Source of the DNA: a virus | Reading direction: 5' to 3' (one strand) | Length of the DNA stretch: 64,000 bases | IMG/VR virus record: IMGVR_UViG_3300032668_000004 | Coordinates: 117,279-181,278 of that record | Part shown: in pieces, positions 10,104 through 18,082 of the stretch | Layout of the letters: each line of letters starts with the position of its first letter | Position numbering within the stretch: the stretch's first letter is position 1 | Position numbers and translations under genes: made by a program | The notes under the pieces: model-generated | What the model was told of the DNA's origin: nothing | Databases searched by the model: none | Seen by the model: the letters and a program-made list of their open reading frames with translations, nothing else

Positions 10104-11393
10104 ATGAGCCAAATAAACACAAACGGAATCAACACTAATTATCCTGTACCTGGACAAAACAATAGTTCACAGGGTTTCAGAGATAATTTTAGTCAAATAA
10201 CGACACAGCTAGATACCGGTGCGTCTGAAATTACAGATTTGCAGTCTAAGGTTTTGTTAAAAGCTGCATTGAACAACTCCACGTTGAACAATGACATGGC
10301 CAATACTTTAATCAGCAATGCCTCTACTAGAGGATTTAGAGCTACCACTTATAATCTAGGCAATGCGTTGTCAGGAACTGTTCTTGTGGATGTAAACAGA
10401 GCAGATGTGCAAATTGGCGCTATAACAGGAAATGTAACACTTCAATTTGGTGGTTGGTCTCCGACTAACACCGAAAGCAATGTCGTATTGAGACTGACTG
10501 TCGCAAATGCTAATGCAACTATTTCGCTTCCTAGTAGCTGTGTTTCTTCGAATAATGATTATGGTGTTACGTTATTAGAAAATTATGCAAACATAGCCAA
10601 TGTTGCAACATTAACAGCACCCGCAAATACTTCTCTATTAGAATACACCTTTTCGACAATAGATTGTGGAAATACAGTTATAGTTTCTCCAATCAATCGA
10701 TCATACAAGTCAACCCAAATTGTTACTCGTGACCCTCCACCAACTGGTCTGCCAGGAGACACAGCCGGCGACGTTGCAATGGGGTCATCTATTGGACAAT
10801 TGACAATCACGTCATCAGCCGGAACAAGCGAATTATTTACTACTAGCGGAAATACTTCTCAACTATATCCAACTTTACCAATTGTGTTCACCGGTACTAG
10901 CTTTGAGGCAAACATTACTGCTGGTACAACCTATTATGTAAGAAACGTATATTCTAGCAATACGTTTACCGTATCAAGTACATTAGGTGGAGCCAATGTA
11001 AATTTAGCAGGATGCTCTTCACCTACATTGTCAATGTACGCTAATCCGGCTACATATCTTTATCTGGCTACTGGAAATTTTAACTCGACCCCGCAGGCCA
11101 AACAAGTACAGAATACGTATGCAACTGGTAACCTAATTAATCTAGATGGTACTGCAAACTTAGTAGTTAATGCTCCAATCGTATTTACGGGTAACGTGTT
11201 CGGTGGTATTGTAGCTAATACAGTTTACTACATTACATCAATTAGTTCTCCTAATATTTCAGTAAGCCAAACCCGTGTCAACGGTGTCGCCGGTGCAAAT
11301 ATTGCTCTTACTGATGCTAACGGCACTGCTGTAGCAACATGTTATACTGGTGGAAATGATATTTGGAAACGCATTTCGCTCACGCCGTGGTAA
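10104..11393 (+). CDS. Structural (tail/fibre-associated) protein, 429 aa
   Basis: The N-terminus (INTNYPVPGQNNSSQGFRDN) resembles a class of structural proteins I recall from T4-like phages of aquatic bacteria. The rest is rich in Asn, Thr, Ser and Ala and predicted to be beta-rich. It carries two FTGxxFxxxxxxxTxYYVxxxxSSNxFTVS segments (residues about 255-300 and 350-400), also found in the protein at 7538, so these two share a module. The stop is 4 bases before the next ATG. Assignment as structural is from composition and context. Confidence 0.6.
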   Translation: MSQINTNGINTNYPVPGQNNSSQGFRDNFSQITTQLDTGASEITDLQSKVLLKAALNNSTLNNDMANTLISNASTRGFRATTYNLGNALSGTVLVDVNRADVQIGAITGNVTLQFGGWSPTNTESNVVLRLTVANANATISLPSSCVSSNNDYGVTLLENYANIANVATLTAPANTSLLEYTFSTIDCGNTVIVSPINRSYKSTQIVTRDPPPTGLPGDTAGDVAMGSSIGQLTITSSAGTSELFTTSGNTSQLYPTLPIVFTGTSFEANITAGTTYYVRNVYSSNTFTVSSTLGGANVNLAGCSSPTLSMYANPATYLYLATGNFNSTPQAKQVQNTYATGNLINLDGTANLVVNAPIVFTGNVFGGIVANTVYYITSISSPNISVSQTRVNGVAGANIALTDANGTAVATCYTGGNDIWKRISLTPW

Positions 11394-11397
11394 TCTG

Positions 11398-11646
11398 ATG
11401 TCTGAACATCCATTCATTGATCGAATTGTACTTGAAAGTAAATCTCTAGAAGAACTTCAAGAAACAGTATCTAGCCTAACAAACAAGCTAACGTTCGCAT
11501 ATAGAACCATGAACGGTCCGCTGATTCAGCAATTGCAGATGGCACTGGAATCATACAAAGGCCAGCAACGAAAAAAGATGGATGAGATTTTTGAAAAACA
11601 AAAGATCAACACCAAAATCAATATTCAATCTGATACCCAAAAGTAA
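11398..11646 (+). CDS. Small conserved phage protein, helical (82 aa)
   Basis: Starts at ATG 11398, four bases after the preceding stop; an earlier in-frame ATG at 11350 would overlap the upstream gene and is less likely. The sequence (MSEHPFIDRIVLESKSLEEL) is mostly charged and helical, with a Gln/Lys-rich tail. It resembles short proteins I recall from T4-like cyanophages, but no function is known to me. Confidence 0.65.
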   Translation: MSEHPFIDRIVLESKSLEELQETVSSLTNKLTFAYRTMNGPLIQQLQMALESYKGQQRKKMDEIFEKQKINTKINIQSDTQK

Positions 11647-11675
11647 TTGACATTTAAGACATAATGTCGTATATA
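11647..11675 (+). promoter_or_regulatory. Sigma70-type promoter (TTGACA-N17-TATATA)
   Basis: A perfect -35 hexamer TTGACA (11647-11652), a 17-base spacer and TATATA (11670-11675). The -10 box ends 6 bases before the ATG at 11682, so the transcript would start at or very near the start codon and be almost leaderless. The dnaJ promoter at 17227 has the same geometry. Confidence 0.7.
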
Positions 11676-11681
11676 TGAAAT

Positions 11682-12191
11682 ATGATTACCGACAAATATG
11701 GTCAACAAATCTATTCTGAGCAGGACATCTGCGATTTATACATGACCAATCCAGATATGGTATTCAATAATGCTTTGGTTTCATCTGATATAAACTTTGA
11801 TCCTAAGTTAAACCTAGATCAAGTTCCTAAACTCATTCATCATATAGTAGATGAGTCTAATACAGTAGAAAAATTTGATGAAATATGCCAGCAAAATTGG
11901 CATTTGCCTGAGGCATATAAAAACTTTGACATCGCAAAGTTCGTGTTAGACCAATGCAAAAATGAAGCAGAACTTCAACGAGCAGGAGAAGAATTGATTC
12001 TCTATCAAGAACGCGGCATGTTTATATTATTGCAGTATCTAAAATATCTAGTAGATACAATGCGCAGAAATAAAATAGTGTGGGGTGTGGGGAGAGGTTC
12101 AAGCGTAAGTAGTTTCGTTCTGTATCTTCTAGGAGTCCATCGGATTAATTCTTTACATTACGATTTGTCCATAGACGAATTCTTAAAATAA
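11682..12191 (+). CDS. DnaE-like (DNA polymerase III alpha) partial-domain protein
   Basis: A 169-residue protein whose C-terminal third (residues about 120-168) contains WGVGRGSSVSSFVLYLLG followed by a conserved-looking LHYDLSIDEFL. This matches the GRGSxxGSLVxYLLGI...PLxYxLxFERFL region of bacterial replicative DNA polymerase III alpha. The protein ends before the position of the catalytic PDxDxD motif, so it cannot be a polymerase by itself. It may be a captured fragment with a new role, such as interfering with or binding replisome parts. It has its own strong host-type promoter, suggesting early expression. The family match is seen; the function is unknown. Confidence 0.65.
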   Translation: MITDKYGQQIYSEQDICDLYMTNPDMVFNNALVSSDINFDPKLNLDQVPKLIHHIVDESNTVEKFDEICQQNWHLPEAYKNFDIAKFVLDQCKNEAELQRAGEELILYQERGMFILLQYLKYLVDTMRRNKIVWGVGRGSSVSSFVLYLLGVHRINSLHYDLSIDEFLK

Positions 12192-12208
12192 AGTCGTGTA
12201 TATACGAG

Positions 12209-12216
12209 CATAAATA
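12209..12216 (+). promoter_or_regulatory. Late promoter-like box (CATAAATA)
   Basis: CATAAATA lies 17 bases before the ATG at 12234, followed by an AAAAGGAG ribosome-binding site. This is one of the clearest late-type sites in the window. Confidence 0.5.
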
Positions 12217-12233
12217 CAAAAAAGGAGACTAAA

Positions 12234-12683
12234 ATGGCAACACATAGATCAGCAATGGGAAGATCAGTAGATATGTCCCAGATTGTGGCTAGAAATGAGC
12301 GTGTGCGTGCAGTCGGTAATATGAAGGTTAATGCGCGTGGTGATAGCATCGATTCTCAAGGTCGAATTATTTCCCCTATGACACAAAAGGCAGGCCAACG
12401 TTATCAAAATACTGTAAACAACCGTACAGCAAATGAACTTAATCAAGGACTTCAACGTAGACCAAATCCACAACCAGTTGATAATGTTCCACCGGCGCCA
12501 GTAGCGGCTCCGGTACCTATTCCAGTTGACGAGCTATTAGCAAACGAACTTGAATTGGAAGACGACGCAGAGGCAGCAGAAATTGAATCTATTAAAGCAG
12601 CCGAAGCAAAGAAAAAAGTAGTAATCAAGCCTGCTAGTGAGGCTCCAGATTTTTTCAAACCAGAACCTAAGAAAACAAAATAA
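12234..12683 (+). CDS. Conserved phage protein with basic N-terminus and acidic, Pro/Ala-rich C-terminus
   Basis: A 149-residue protein with a strong AAAAGGAG site. Residues 1-80 are basic and polar (HRSAMGRSVDMSQIVARNER). A Pro/Ala/Val linker follows (about 82-100), then an acidic helix and a Lys-rich tail. The N-terminal motif resembles proteins I recall in T4-like phages of marine bacteria; the role is unknown. A late-type box lies upstream, so a virion or assembly protein is plausible. Confidence 0.55.
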   Translation: MATHRSAMGRSVDMSQIVARNERVRAVGNMKVNARGDSIDSQGRIISPMTQKAGQRYQNTVNNRTANELNQGLQRRPNPQPVDNVPPAPVAAPVPIPVDELLANELELEDDAEAAEIESIKAAEAKKKVVIKPASEAPDFFKPEPKKTK

Positions 12684-12689
12684 ATACAT

Positions 12690-13055
12690 ATGACAAAAGT
12701 TAACGCTACAATAACTAAATTAGAAAAACTCCGACCACTAAGAGATACTATTCTAGTATGTGACATGGAGTTTAAAGAACGTCTAAGCCGTGGGGGAATT
12801 ATTCTCATGGATGATGACATGAAAAGTTCAGGGATTCGACCCCGCTGGGCAAAAGTATATGCAGTGGGGCCTGAAGTAAAAGATGAAGATATTAAAGTAG
12901 GCAGTTATATTATGATAGCGCACGGTCGCTGGTCGCGCGGACAGACTATAGAAGACGCGGACGGCGAGAAAATTATCCGTAAAGTTGATTCAAATGATAT
13001 TTTACTAGTTAGCGATGAGTACGTTAACGATTATACTATGAGTGATAAAATTTAA
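12690..13055 (+). CDS. GroES-like co-chaperonin (gp31-type)
   Basis: A 121-residue beta-rich protein with GroES signatures: a KLRPLRDTILV start to the fold, a mobile loop near residues 30-45 (RLSRGGIILMDDD), a VYAVGPEV turn and a terminal DILLVSDE strand. T4 gp31 is the functional analogue, working with host GroEL to fold the major capsid protein. The start is ATG 12690, 6 bases after the previous stop. A hairpin terminator follows. With DnaJ and the ClpA-type unfoldase nearby, the phage carries an unusually full protein-folding set. Confidence 0.85.
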   Translation: MTKVNATITKLEKLRPLRDTILVCDMEFKERLSRGGIILMDDDMKSSGIRPRWAKVYAVGPEVKDEDIKVGSYIMIAHGRWSRGQTIEDADGEKIIRKVDSNDILLVSDEYVNDYTMSDKI

Positions 13056-13063
13056 AAACAAAA

Positions 13064-13112
13064 GGGGAGCGAGAAAAATACGGTGCAATTGGCCCCGTGC
13101 TCCCCGATTTTA
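13064..13112 (+). terminator. Hairpin terminator after GroES gene
   Basis: GGGGAGC (13064-13070) pairs with GCTCCCC (13099-13105). An inner ACGG/CCGT stem (13080-13083 and 13095-13098) lies inside, and a short T run follows. It sits just after the GroES stop. Confidence 0.6.
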
Positions 13113-13122
13113 AGGCAAATCA

Positions 13123-13323
13123 ATGAAAACTGAAAATAAAAAGAGTGCCCTTATGCAGGCTGCTCCGTATTTTGTTGCGGCAAGTTTAGCTGTTGCGGCA
13201 TATACCTGGTATCTTTCTTCTAAAGGTGAAGAAGAACGGGAACCTATAGAAGATCCTCCCCTTGACTTTGATCAGGATCCTGCGATACAATCATTGTTGA
13301 GAGAAATGAGAGAATATTTATGA
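13123..13323 (+). CDS. Small single-pass membrane protein (66 aa)
   Basis: A Lys-rich N-terminus is followed by one hydrophobic segment (residues about 11-30, AAPYFVAASLAVAAYTWYL), then a highly acidic tail. This layout predicts an inner-membrane anchor with the tail on one side. The stop TGA overlaps the ATG of the clamp-loader gene (ATGA), so the two are translationally coupled. No family was recognised. Confidence 0.6.
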   Translation: MKTENKKSALMQAAPYFVAASLAVAAYTWYLSSKGEEEREPIEDPPLDFDQDPAIQSLLREMREYL

Positions 13324-14246
13324 AAAATGCCCTTTGGGTTGAGAGATACCGCCCGACATCAATCACTGACTATGTATTCGTAGATCAGCGACAAAAGGAT
13401 CAGGTAGAAGCTTGGATTAAGGAAGGGACTATTCCACATCTACTTTTGTCAGGTGATCCGGGTACAGGTAAGACTACCCTAGCTAAGGTTCTGATCAGTG
13501 AACTTGGTGTACAACCATATGACGTGATGGAAATCAACGCTTCTCGTCAAAACGGCATCGATATCGTAAAAGACAAGATTAACGGTTTTGCGCAGACTAT
13601 GCCTTTTGGTAAGTTTAAAGTCATTCTACTTGACGAAGCAGACTATACGACTCCTAACTTTCAGGCTGCATTGCGTAGCGATATGGAAACTTATGCAGAC
13701 ACCGTTAGATTCATTCTGACTTGTAACTATGAATCTAAGATTATCCCTGCTCTAAGAGAAAGCCGCTGTTATAAATTTCATATCGCCAAACCTGATCACG
13801 TAGAGTTTACCGCAAGAGCAGCAACAGTATTGGTATCCGAAGGTATAGATTTTGATCTAGACACTCTAGACACATATGTTCGTGCATCCTATCCTGATTT
13901 GCGTAAGTGCTTGAATCAATTACAGAATAACTCTAAAACAGGAAAACTTGTTCCTCCTAATACTGAGGGAAATAGCGAGGACGAAATATTGCTCGCTGCT
14001 ACCGAACTTTTTAAAGATGGCAAGATTCTTGAGGGGCGCCAACAACTAATGCAGTACATCAGCCTCTACCCGACTAGGATTGAAGACACCTATCGATGGA
14101 TGTATATGAACTTAGATTTGTGGGGAAAGACACAAGAACGTAAGGATGCCAGTATCGTCATCATTCGTAACGGACTCGCTAATCTTCCGCTTGTTGGTAT
14201 TCCCGAAATTTCATTGGCAGCTACAATTATAGAGTTAACATCATGA
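13320..14246 (+). CDS. 44: Clamp-loader ATPase subunit (gp44/RFC-type)
   Basis: An AAA+ ATPase of 308 residues that loads the sliding clamp on DNA at the phage fork. Visible motifs are Walker A GDPGTGKT (residues 45-52), Walker B VILLDEAD (101-108) and the clamp-loader SRC motif at 148-150 (RESRC). The length agrees with T4 gp44 (319 aa). The start overlaps the upstream stop (ATGA), and the stop overlaps the next start. The partner clamp is encoded at 49279. A recognisable gp62 small subunit was not found. Confidence 0.9.
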   Translation: MKNALWVERYRPTSITDYVFVDQRQKDQVEAWIKEGTIPHLLLSGDPGTGKTTLAKVLISELGVQPYDVMEINASRQNGIDIVKDKINGFAQTMPFGKFKVILLDEADYTTPNFQAALRSDMETYADTVRFILTCNYESKIIPALRESRCYKFHIAKPDHVEFTARAATVLVSEGIDFDLDTLDTYVRASYPDLRKCLNQLQNNSKTGKLVPPNTEGNSEDEILLAATELFKDGKILEGRQQLMQYISLYPTRIEDTYRWMYMNLDLWGKTQERKDASIVIIRNGLANLPLVGIPEISLAATIIELTS

Positions 14247-14518
14247 GATATCTTCTCCTCACCTTTTCCCGTAAGGCCAATGGTCAAATTGACGAAATGG
14301 TAACCACTAGTAAGCGAGTTAGAACTTCTGACCTAACCAACTCCAATGTCATTCTAGACTTTGCTGAAAAGAAAGTTGACAAGTGCGTAATTGAGGGGAA
14401 GAAGCACGACACTACATTCGAGCAAATGCGCAATTACTATCAAAAGATATATCCTCAGTTGATTGACCAGTTAGAGCGAGAAGCTCCTATTACTGCCAAA
14501 GAAAAGAAGAAGAAATAG
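14243..14518 (+). CDS. Conserved hypothetical phage protein downstream of gp44 (91 aa)
   Basis: Its ATG overlaps the gp44 stop, implying translational coupling. The sequence begins MRYLLLTFSRKANGQIDEMV, with a predicted beta-hairpin and then helices ending in a Lys-rich tail. Its position is where T4 encodes gp62, but it is half the length of gp62 and I see no clear similarity. A short gp62 substitute or an unrelated small protein are both possible. Confidence 0.6.
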   Translation: MRYLLLTFSRKANGQIDEMVTTSKRVRTSDLTNSNVILDFAEKKVDKCVIEGKKHDTTFEQMRNYYQKIYPQLIDQLEREAPITAKEKKKK

Positions 14519-14541
14519 TAAACGGGGCACTGCCCCGTTTA
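14519..14541. terminator. Bidirectional hairpin terminator between convergent genes
   Basis: An almost perfect palindrome: TAAACGGGGCA and TGCCCCGTTTA around one base. It sits between the plus-strand gene ending at 14518 and the minus-strand phoH ending at 14545. A/T flanks on both sides suit termination in both directions. Confidence 0.75.
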
Positions 14542-14544
14542 CCT

Positions 14545-15324
14545 TTACGAATACATTGTTAAGACATGTTCAATAATTGAATGTCTTCTAATGTCCTTTT
14601 TATCAAACTCACAAGCTACCATGCCAGGCACGCTATATTTTTGAAGTCTGTGAGTAAGATCCAATAGCCCGTTTTCAGGGGTTTTGCGATCTGTTTGTTC
14701 TACGTCACCGGTGATGACAATTTTACTGCCTTCACCGATTCTAGTCATCAACATTTTCATTTGGCTAGGTGTGGCATTTTGCGCTTCGTCAAGAATGATC
14801 CAACTGTGCTTAAAATTACGACCACGACAGAATGCTAATGGTGCAATTTCGATGACTTGTTCTTTGACCATATATTCGAGTTCCGTAGCTGTATAGAATT
14901 CTCTCAGCACGTCAAATAATGGTCTAACCCACGGTTCCATTTTTTCGTTTAAGTCGCCAGGCAAAAAGCCGTGCTTCTCATCGTCAACTGCAACTGCAGG
15001 TCTTGTTAGTAGAATTTTATCACACTCTCCTTGTTTCATAGCTTTGATAGCTGCTAGCATAGCAAGATAAGTTTTACCTGTTCCTGCAGGGCCACTCACC
15101 ACGACGATATCTGTTTCAGGGTCGGTCAATGCGATGATGTATTTTTCCTGATTTATACTCTGAGGTATTAGTTCGACTGGTTTTTTGTTAGCTCTTTTAG
15201 GTTGGGCTTGAGCAAAATCTATAGTTTTAGATTCCTTCATATAGTATGTTCTATTCTCATCTTGATATCTTCTATTAGCATATCTTGTGTCTTTGCGAAG
15301 CTCGCTTGTTTTTCTTTTACTCAC
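14545..15324 (-). CDS. phoH: PhoH-family ATPase
   Basis: A P-loop NTPase of the PhoH type, widespread in T4-like phages and bacteria and thought to act on RNA or in phosphate stress. Walker A GPAGTGKT lies at about residues 78-85, and LLTRPAVAVDDEKHGFLPGD and SWIILDEAQN (Walker B) follow in order, then VITGDVEQTD. I place the start at GTG 15324 because AGGAGA lies 7 bases upstream; the longer open frame to 15414 has no such site. It is one of the few minus-strand genes here and converges on the clamp-loader operon. About 55 lysine-rich residues precede the ATPase core. Confidence 0.88.
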   Translation of the reverse strand: MSKRKTSELRKDTRYANRRYQDENRTYYMKESKTIDFAQAQPKRANKKPVELIPQSINQEKYIIALTDPETDIVVVSGPAGTGKTYLAMLAAIKAMKQGECDKILLTRPAVAVDDEKHGFLPGDLNEKMEPWVRPLFDVLREFYTATELEYMVKEQVIEIAPLAFCRGRNFKHSWIILDEAQNATPSQMKMLMTRIGEGSKIVITGDVEQTDRKTPENGLLDLTHRLQKYSVPGMVACEFDKKDIRRHSIIEHVLTMYS

Positions 15325-15433
15325 TAAAGTCTCCTGAGTTTGAAACAAAGTATTGAAAGCTGTATTCTGCCTTCGAATGTATTTAAGGTCTGTAATTAAG
15401 TAAACTATGAGCATCTAGGAAATAGTTTCCTAT

Positions 15434-15441
15434 GATAAATA
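15434..15441 (+). promoter_or_regulatory. Late promoter-like box (GATAAATA)
   Basis: GATAAATA in the divergent gap between phoH and the gene at 15499, 57 bases before that ATG. A second identical box at 15486-15493 is only 5 bases from the ATG and is a less likely promoter. Confidence 0.45.
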
Positions 15442-15498
15442 TAATGTTCGTTTCAAAAACGTTTCCTTCATTAATACGCTGTAAAGATAAATACTTAC

Positions 15499-16110
15499 AT
15501 GAGCAAATCATTACCAGCAGATACTTTTTTTAATGACATCGATTTTGTCAGTATTGTAGATACGATCAAAGGTATCTACATGAGTGACGGCTCGATGTCT
15601 ACTTTGATAGACTTTGAGAGAGTTTTAGACGAAGCTGATCTTTATGCCTTCAAAAATTGGATTTTAGGCGAGTTGGTTCAAGGTCCAGAAATAGGCAGAT
15701 ACACTTGTAAATGTATTTTCATGTGGCCATATAAGTTAATGCCTGATCCACGTGGGGCTCTGCGCCTCACTACTATTGGGTGTAAAGTAACCTTTGGAAA
15801 GGGTGAGTTGAAAGTTCCCGTAGAAGTAAAAGATTATGAAGATTTTGTACCAGGAACTCGCTATCCAAAGATGAAGGAACGTAAGGTTTGGTTTGTAGAA
15901 ATCACTATTCCGTTCGAACTTATGGATGACATTAAGGAAGGTACTATTGATCTTGCAGACCAAACTATCGACTTGTCTGAGATTGAAGATGCATATGCTG
16001 AGGATTTGGATGACTCCACTAAAGAAGAACCATCAGTTAAAACCACAGCAGATGAAAATCAATTAGGTAATGCTCCTGGCGCCGCGCTGGGCCCTGCTCC
16101 GATGATGTGA
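15499..16110 (+). CDS. Conserved phage protein of unknown function (203 aa)
   Basis: Folded-looking protein of about 150 residues (MSKSLPADTFFNDIDFVSIV, then an alternating beta pattern with VWFVEITIPFELMDDI) followed by an acidic and then Ala/Pro-rich tail. It starts a plus-strand run of genes after phoH and is followed closely by the 16119 gene. I do not recognise the family. Location among virion and assembly genes suggests a structural or assembly role, but this is inference. Confidence 0.55.
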   Translation: MSKSLPADTFFNDIDFVSIVDTIKGIYMSDGSMSTLIDFERVLDEADLYAFKNWILGELVQGPEIGRYTCKCIFMWPYKLMPDPRGALRLTTIGCKVTFGKGELKVPVEVKDYEDFVPGTRYPKMKERKVWFVEITIPFELMDDIKEGTIDLADQTIDLSEIEDAYAEDLDDSTKEEPSVKTTADENQLGNAPGAALGPAPMM

Positions 16111-16118
16111 GGCGTATA

Positions 16119-16700
16119 ATGAAAATTTTAAATGAAGCCCTCGATTACATGGATCTAGAAGACCAGTTATCAGATAAGATAACGGTTGACGAATATTCTG
16201 CTAAAATCGGTTCAGATGCAGACATAGTAACTGTCACTTTTATGGCATATTCAAAGTTGGCTGCAAAGGATTTAGTAACCTGGTTTGAACGTGGGTATAC
16301 CTGGGTATTAGATGCCAGTGTAAGCGATGGTGAAATTGAACCTGGTAAGTGGTTAGTATTTGTTGAAATGGATCGCAGATCAACTACGCCTAAAAGAATC
16401 ATTTCGCTTCTTTCTGATCTTGAGACCTTAACTGGATTAAAGCTTAAGGATTGGACCGTTGAGGTTGAGGGAGAAGATTATGATGCTGACGAAGAAATTC
16501 TACATCAGGCTATTATATGCAATCCTAATGAATACAAGATTGATCGCGGCGACGACGGAAACGTTGATGACGAAAAAAACGAAAAAAACGAAAAAGATGA
16601 CGGATTAAATGAAGTGAGAATTCGTGCAGGTATTGATCCGAAGGCGCCATACAATAATGATGAATACATTAAAAATATAAAATCAATGGCAGGAATGTAA
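16119..16700 (+). CDS. Unknown protein with possible capsid-targeting N-terminus
   Basis: I choose ATG 16119 because GAGG lies six bases upstream; an in-frame GTG at 16107 overlaps the previous stop. The 193-residue protein begins MKILNEALDYMD. LNE followed by Ala fits the (L/I)xE-Ala/Gly pattern cut by the T4 prohead protease, although the peptide is shorter than the other tagged proteins here. Residues about 30-120 look like an alpha/beta domain (VTVTFMAYSKLAAKDLVTW). Near residue 150 the repeat NEKNEKNEKDD, encoded by an AAAAAACGA repeat, forms a charged linker. The function is unknown. Confidence 0.5.
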   Translation: MKILNEALDYMDLEDQLSDKITVDEYSAKIGSDADIVTVTFMAYSKLAAKDLVTWFERGYTWVLDASVSDGEIEPGKWLVFVEMDRRSTTPKRIISLLSDLETLTGLKLKDWTVEVEGEDYDADEEILHQAIICNPNEYKIDRGDDGNVDDEKNEKNEKDDGLNEVRIRAGIDPKAPYNNDEYIKNIKSMAGM

Positions 16701-16701
16701 T

Positions 16702-17223
16702 ATGGCAGATTCAGGATTACCCGGCATGACATTGCCAGAACCGAACGATAATGAAGAAATGCAAGTCGTCGCAAAGAACGATGAACACTATGATAGCATG
16801 GTAAATGATAAGGAGTTTTACGAAGATATGGTACAGAAAAATGAATTGCAGAATCTAACCAATGCTTCTCTCACGCAAGCAGGAAGCAATGCTGCACAGA
16901 ACGCAGATGTTCTTGTTAAGAACGATAATGAGGATTGGATCAATAAGAAGTGGCGCCCAGCAATGGGGTGGATGTATATGGCAGTCTGCATATGCGACTT
17001 CATTTTATTCCCAATTCTCTGGTCTATCGTACAGCTTGTCGGTAAGGGAAGTGTCACGACGCCATGGCAACCATTGACCCTTCAAGGTGCAGGTTTATTT
17101 CACATTGCAATGGGCGCTGTTCTTGGTATTGCTGCTTTTGGTCGTACACAAGAAAAACTTCAAGGTGCAACGAACGTAGATACTTCAGTGGGTACACCTC
17201 CACCGGGAATTCCTGGAAAGTAA
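16702..17223 (+). CDS. Holin-like membrane protein (GTA-holin/3TM type)
   Basis: A 173-residue protein with a hydrophilic, acidic N-terminal half and a C-terminal membrane region. The order WRPAMGWMYMAVCICDFILF, an amphipathic LTLQGAGLF segment and HIAMGAVLGIAAFGRTQEK resembles the three-segment holin family found in gene transfer agents and many phages. It could form the pore that releases the GH19 endolysin at 6906, although the two genes are 9 kb apart. The long N-terminal extension (~85 residues) is unusual for a holin. The call rests on motif resemblance and hydrophobicity. Confidence 0.55.
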   Translation: MADSGLPGMTLPEPNDNEEMQVVAKNDEHYDSMVNDKEFYEDMVQKNELQNLTNASLTQAGSNAAQNADVLVKNDNEDWINKKWRPAMGWMYMAVCICDFILFPILWSIVQLVGKGSVTTPWQPLTLQGAGLFHIAMGAVLGIAAFGRTQEKLQGATNVDTSVGTPPPGIPGK

Positions 17224-17226
17224 GAA

Positions 17227-17255
17227 TTGACATATAACACCCAGCGTGATACTAT
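17227..17255 (+). promoter_or_regulatory. Sigma70-type promoter of dnaJ (TTGACA-N17-TACTAT)
   Basis: TTGACA at 17227-17232, a 17-base spacer and TACTAT at 17250-17255. The -10 box ends 6 bases before the ATG at 17262, predicting a leaderless or near-leaderless dnaJ transcript as at 11682. Confidence 0.6.
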
Positions 17256-17288
17256 ATGATTATGGATCATTATATGACGCTGGGTGTT
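17236..17288 (+). promoter_or_regulatory. 12-bp inverted repeat enclosing promoter -10 box and dnaJ start codon
   Basis: AACACCCAGCGT (17236-17247) is the exact reverse complement of ACGCTGGGTGTT (17277-17288). The right arm encodes dnaJ residues about 6-9. The left arm lies in the promoter spacer, and the loop contains the -10 box and both candidate ATGs. It could be an operator for a dimeric repressor. If a longer transcript reads through, it could be a hairpin hiding the start. Confidence 0.6.
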
Positions 17289-18062
17289 TCTAGGACAGCC
17301 ACCCAAGAAGAAATTAAAAAAGCATATCGTAAATTAGCAATGGAGCATCACCCTGATCGGGGAGGTGATCTAGCAAAATTTCAAGAAATCAGTGTGGCTT
17401 ATGAAATATTAGGTGATGCTGACAAGAGAGCAGCATATGACAGGCCTCCCCAGCCTTCGCCGCAATTTGGACCGGGTGGATTCTCATTCAGCTTCAATGG
17501 ATTTGATTTAAACGAGTTTTTTGCACAATCATTTGGCGGACCACAAAACTTTGCACAAAATAGACAACCACAGAAACCAGTTTTTAGAACTAGAGTATCA
17601 GTGTCATTGCAAGATGCATTTAGTGGTGCCGAGCAGGTACTGCAATTAGGTACGCCAAACGGCGTAAAGGTCGTGAATGTTAAGGTGCCACCCGGCATCT
17701 CGTCTAGAAGTAGCATTCGATATGACAATCTGATTGAAGAAGGTACGCTAATCATCGAATTCCATGTTCTAGATGATCTACGATTTGACAGAAAAGGTGA
17801 CGATTTGTATACGAATATACCTATCTCTGTCTTAGATTTGATTGTCGGTACTAAAATTGAGTTTACTACCATAGGCGGAAATAAAATTGAGGTTGATATT
17901 CCAGCTGGAACTCAAACATATCATCAGTTTAGACTGCCTGGCTACGGAATGCCCACAGCCAACAACGGTTATGGTGACCAAATACTATTGTTAAAGGTAA
18001 TAGTCCCTGCTAACATCGACAATGATATTATTGAAAGTATCAAGCGTAGTCGATCTAAATAA
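17262..18062 (+). CDS. dnaJ: DnaJ-like co-chaperone (J domain + C-terminal substrate domains)
   Basis: A 266-residue Hsp40 of the CbpA/DnaJB type. The J domain covers residues 1-65 with HPD at 30-32. A Gly/Phe/Gln-rich linker follows (70-105, GGFSFSFNGFDLNEFFAQSF), then two beta-sandwich substrate domains (about 110-262) without the zinc-finger cysteines of classic DnaJ. I start at ATG 17262 because the J domain begins there; an ATG two codons earlier lacks support. It probably works with host DnaK. Placed just before the ClpA-type gene, with a short gap, the two likely form a folding/unfolding operon. Confidence 0.85.
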   Translation: MDHYMTLGVSRTATQEEIKKAYRKLAMEHHPDRGGDLAKFQEISVAYEILGDADKRAAYDRPPQPSPQFGPGGFSFSFNGFDLNEFFAQSFGGPQNFAQNRQPQKPVFRTRVSVSLQDAFSGAEQVLQLGTPNGVKVVNVKVPPGISSRSSIRYDNLIEEGTLIIEFHVLDDLRFDRKGDDLYTNIPISVLDLIVGTKIEFTTIGGNKIEVDIPAGTQTYHQFRLPGYGMPTANNGYGDQILLLKVIVPANIDNDIIESIKRSRSK

Positions 18063-18082
18063 CTTTTTAAAAGGATTAAAAG

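Noticed and set aside
12679-12686. AATAAATA before the GroES gene as a late promoter
   Set aside because: It lies only 3 bases before the ATG and overlaps the previous stop codon, so a start site would fall inside the gene. It is kept out of the feature list.
14243-14518. gp62 clamp-loader small subunit
   Set aside because: The position fits, but the protein is half the length of T4 gp62 and has no similarity I can recognise. It is listed as hypothetical.
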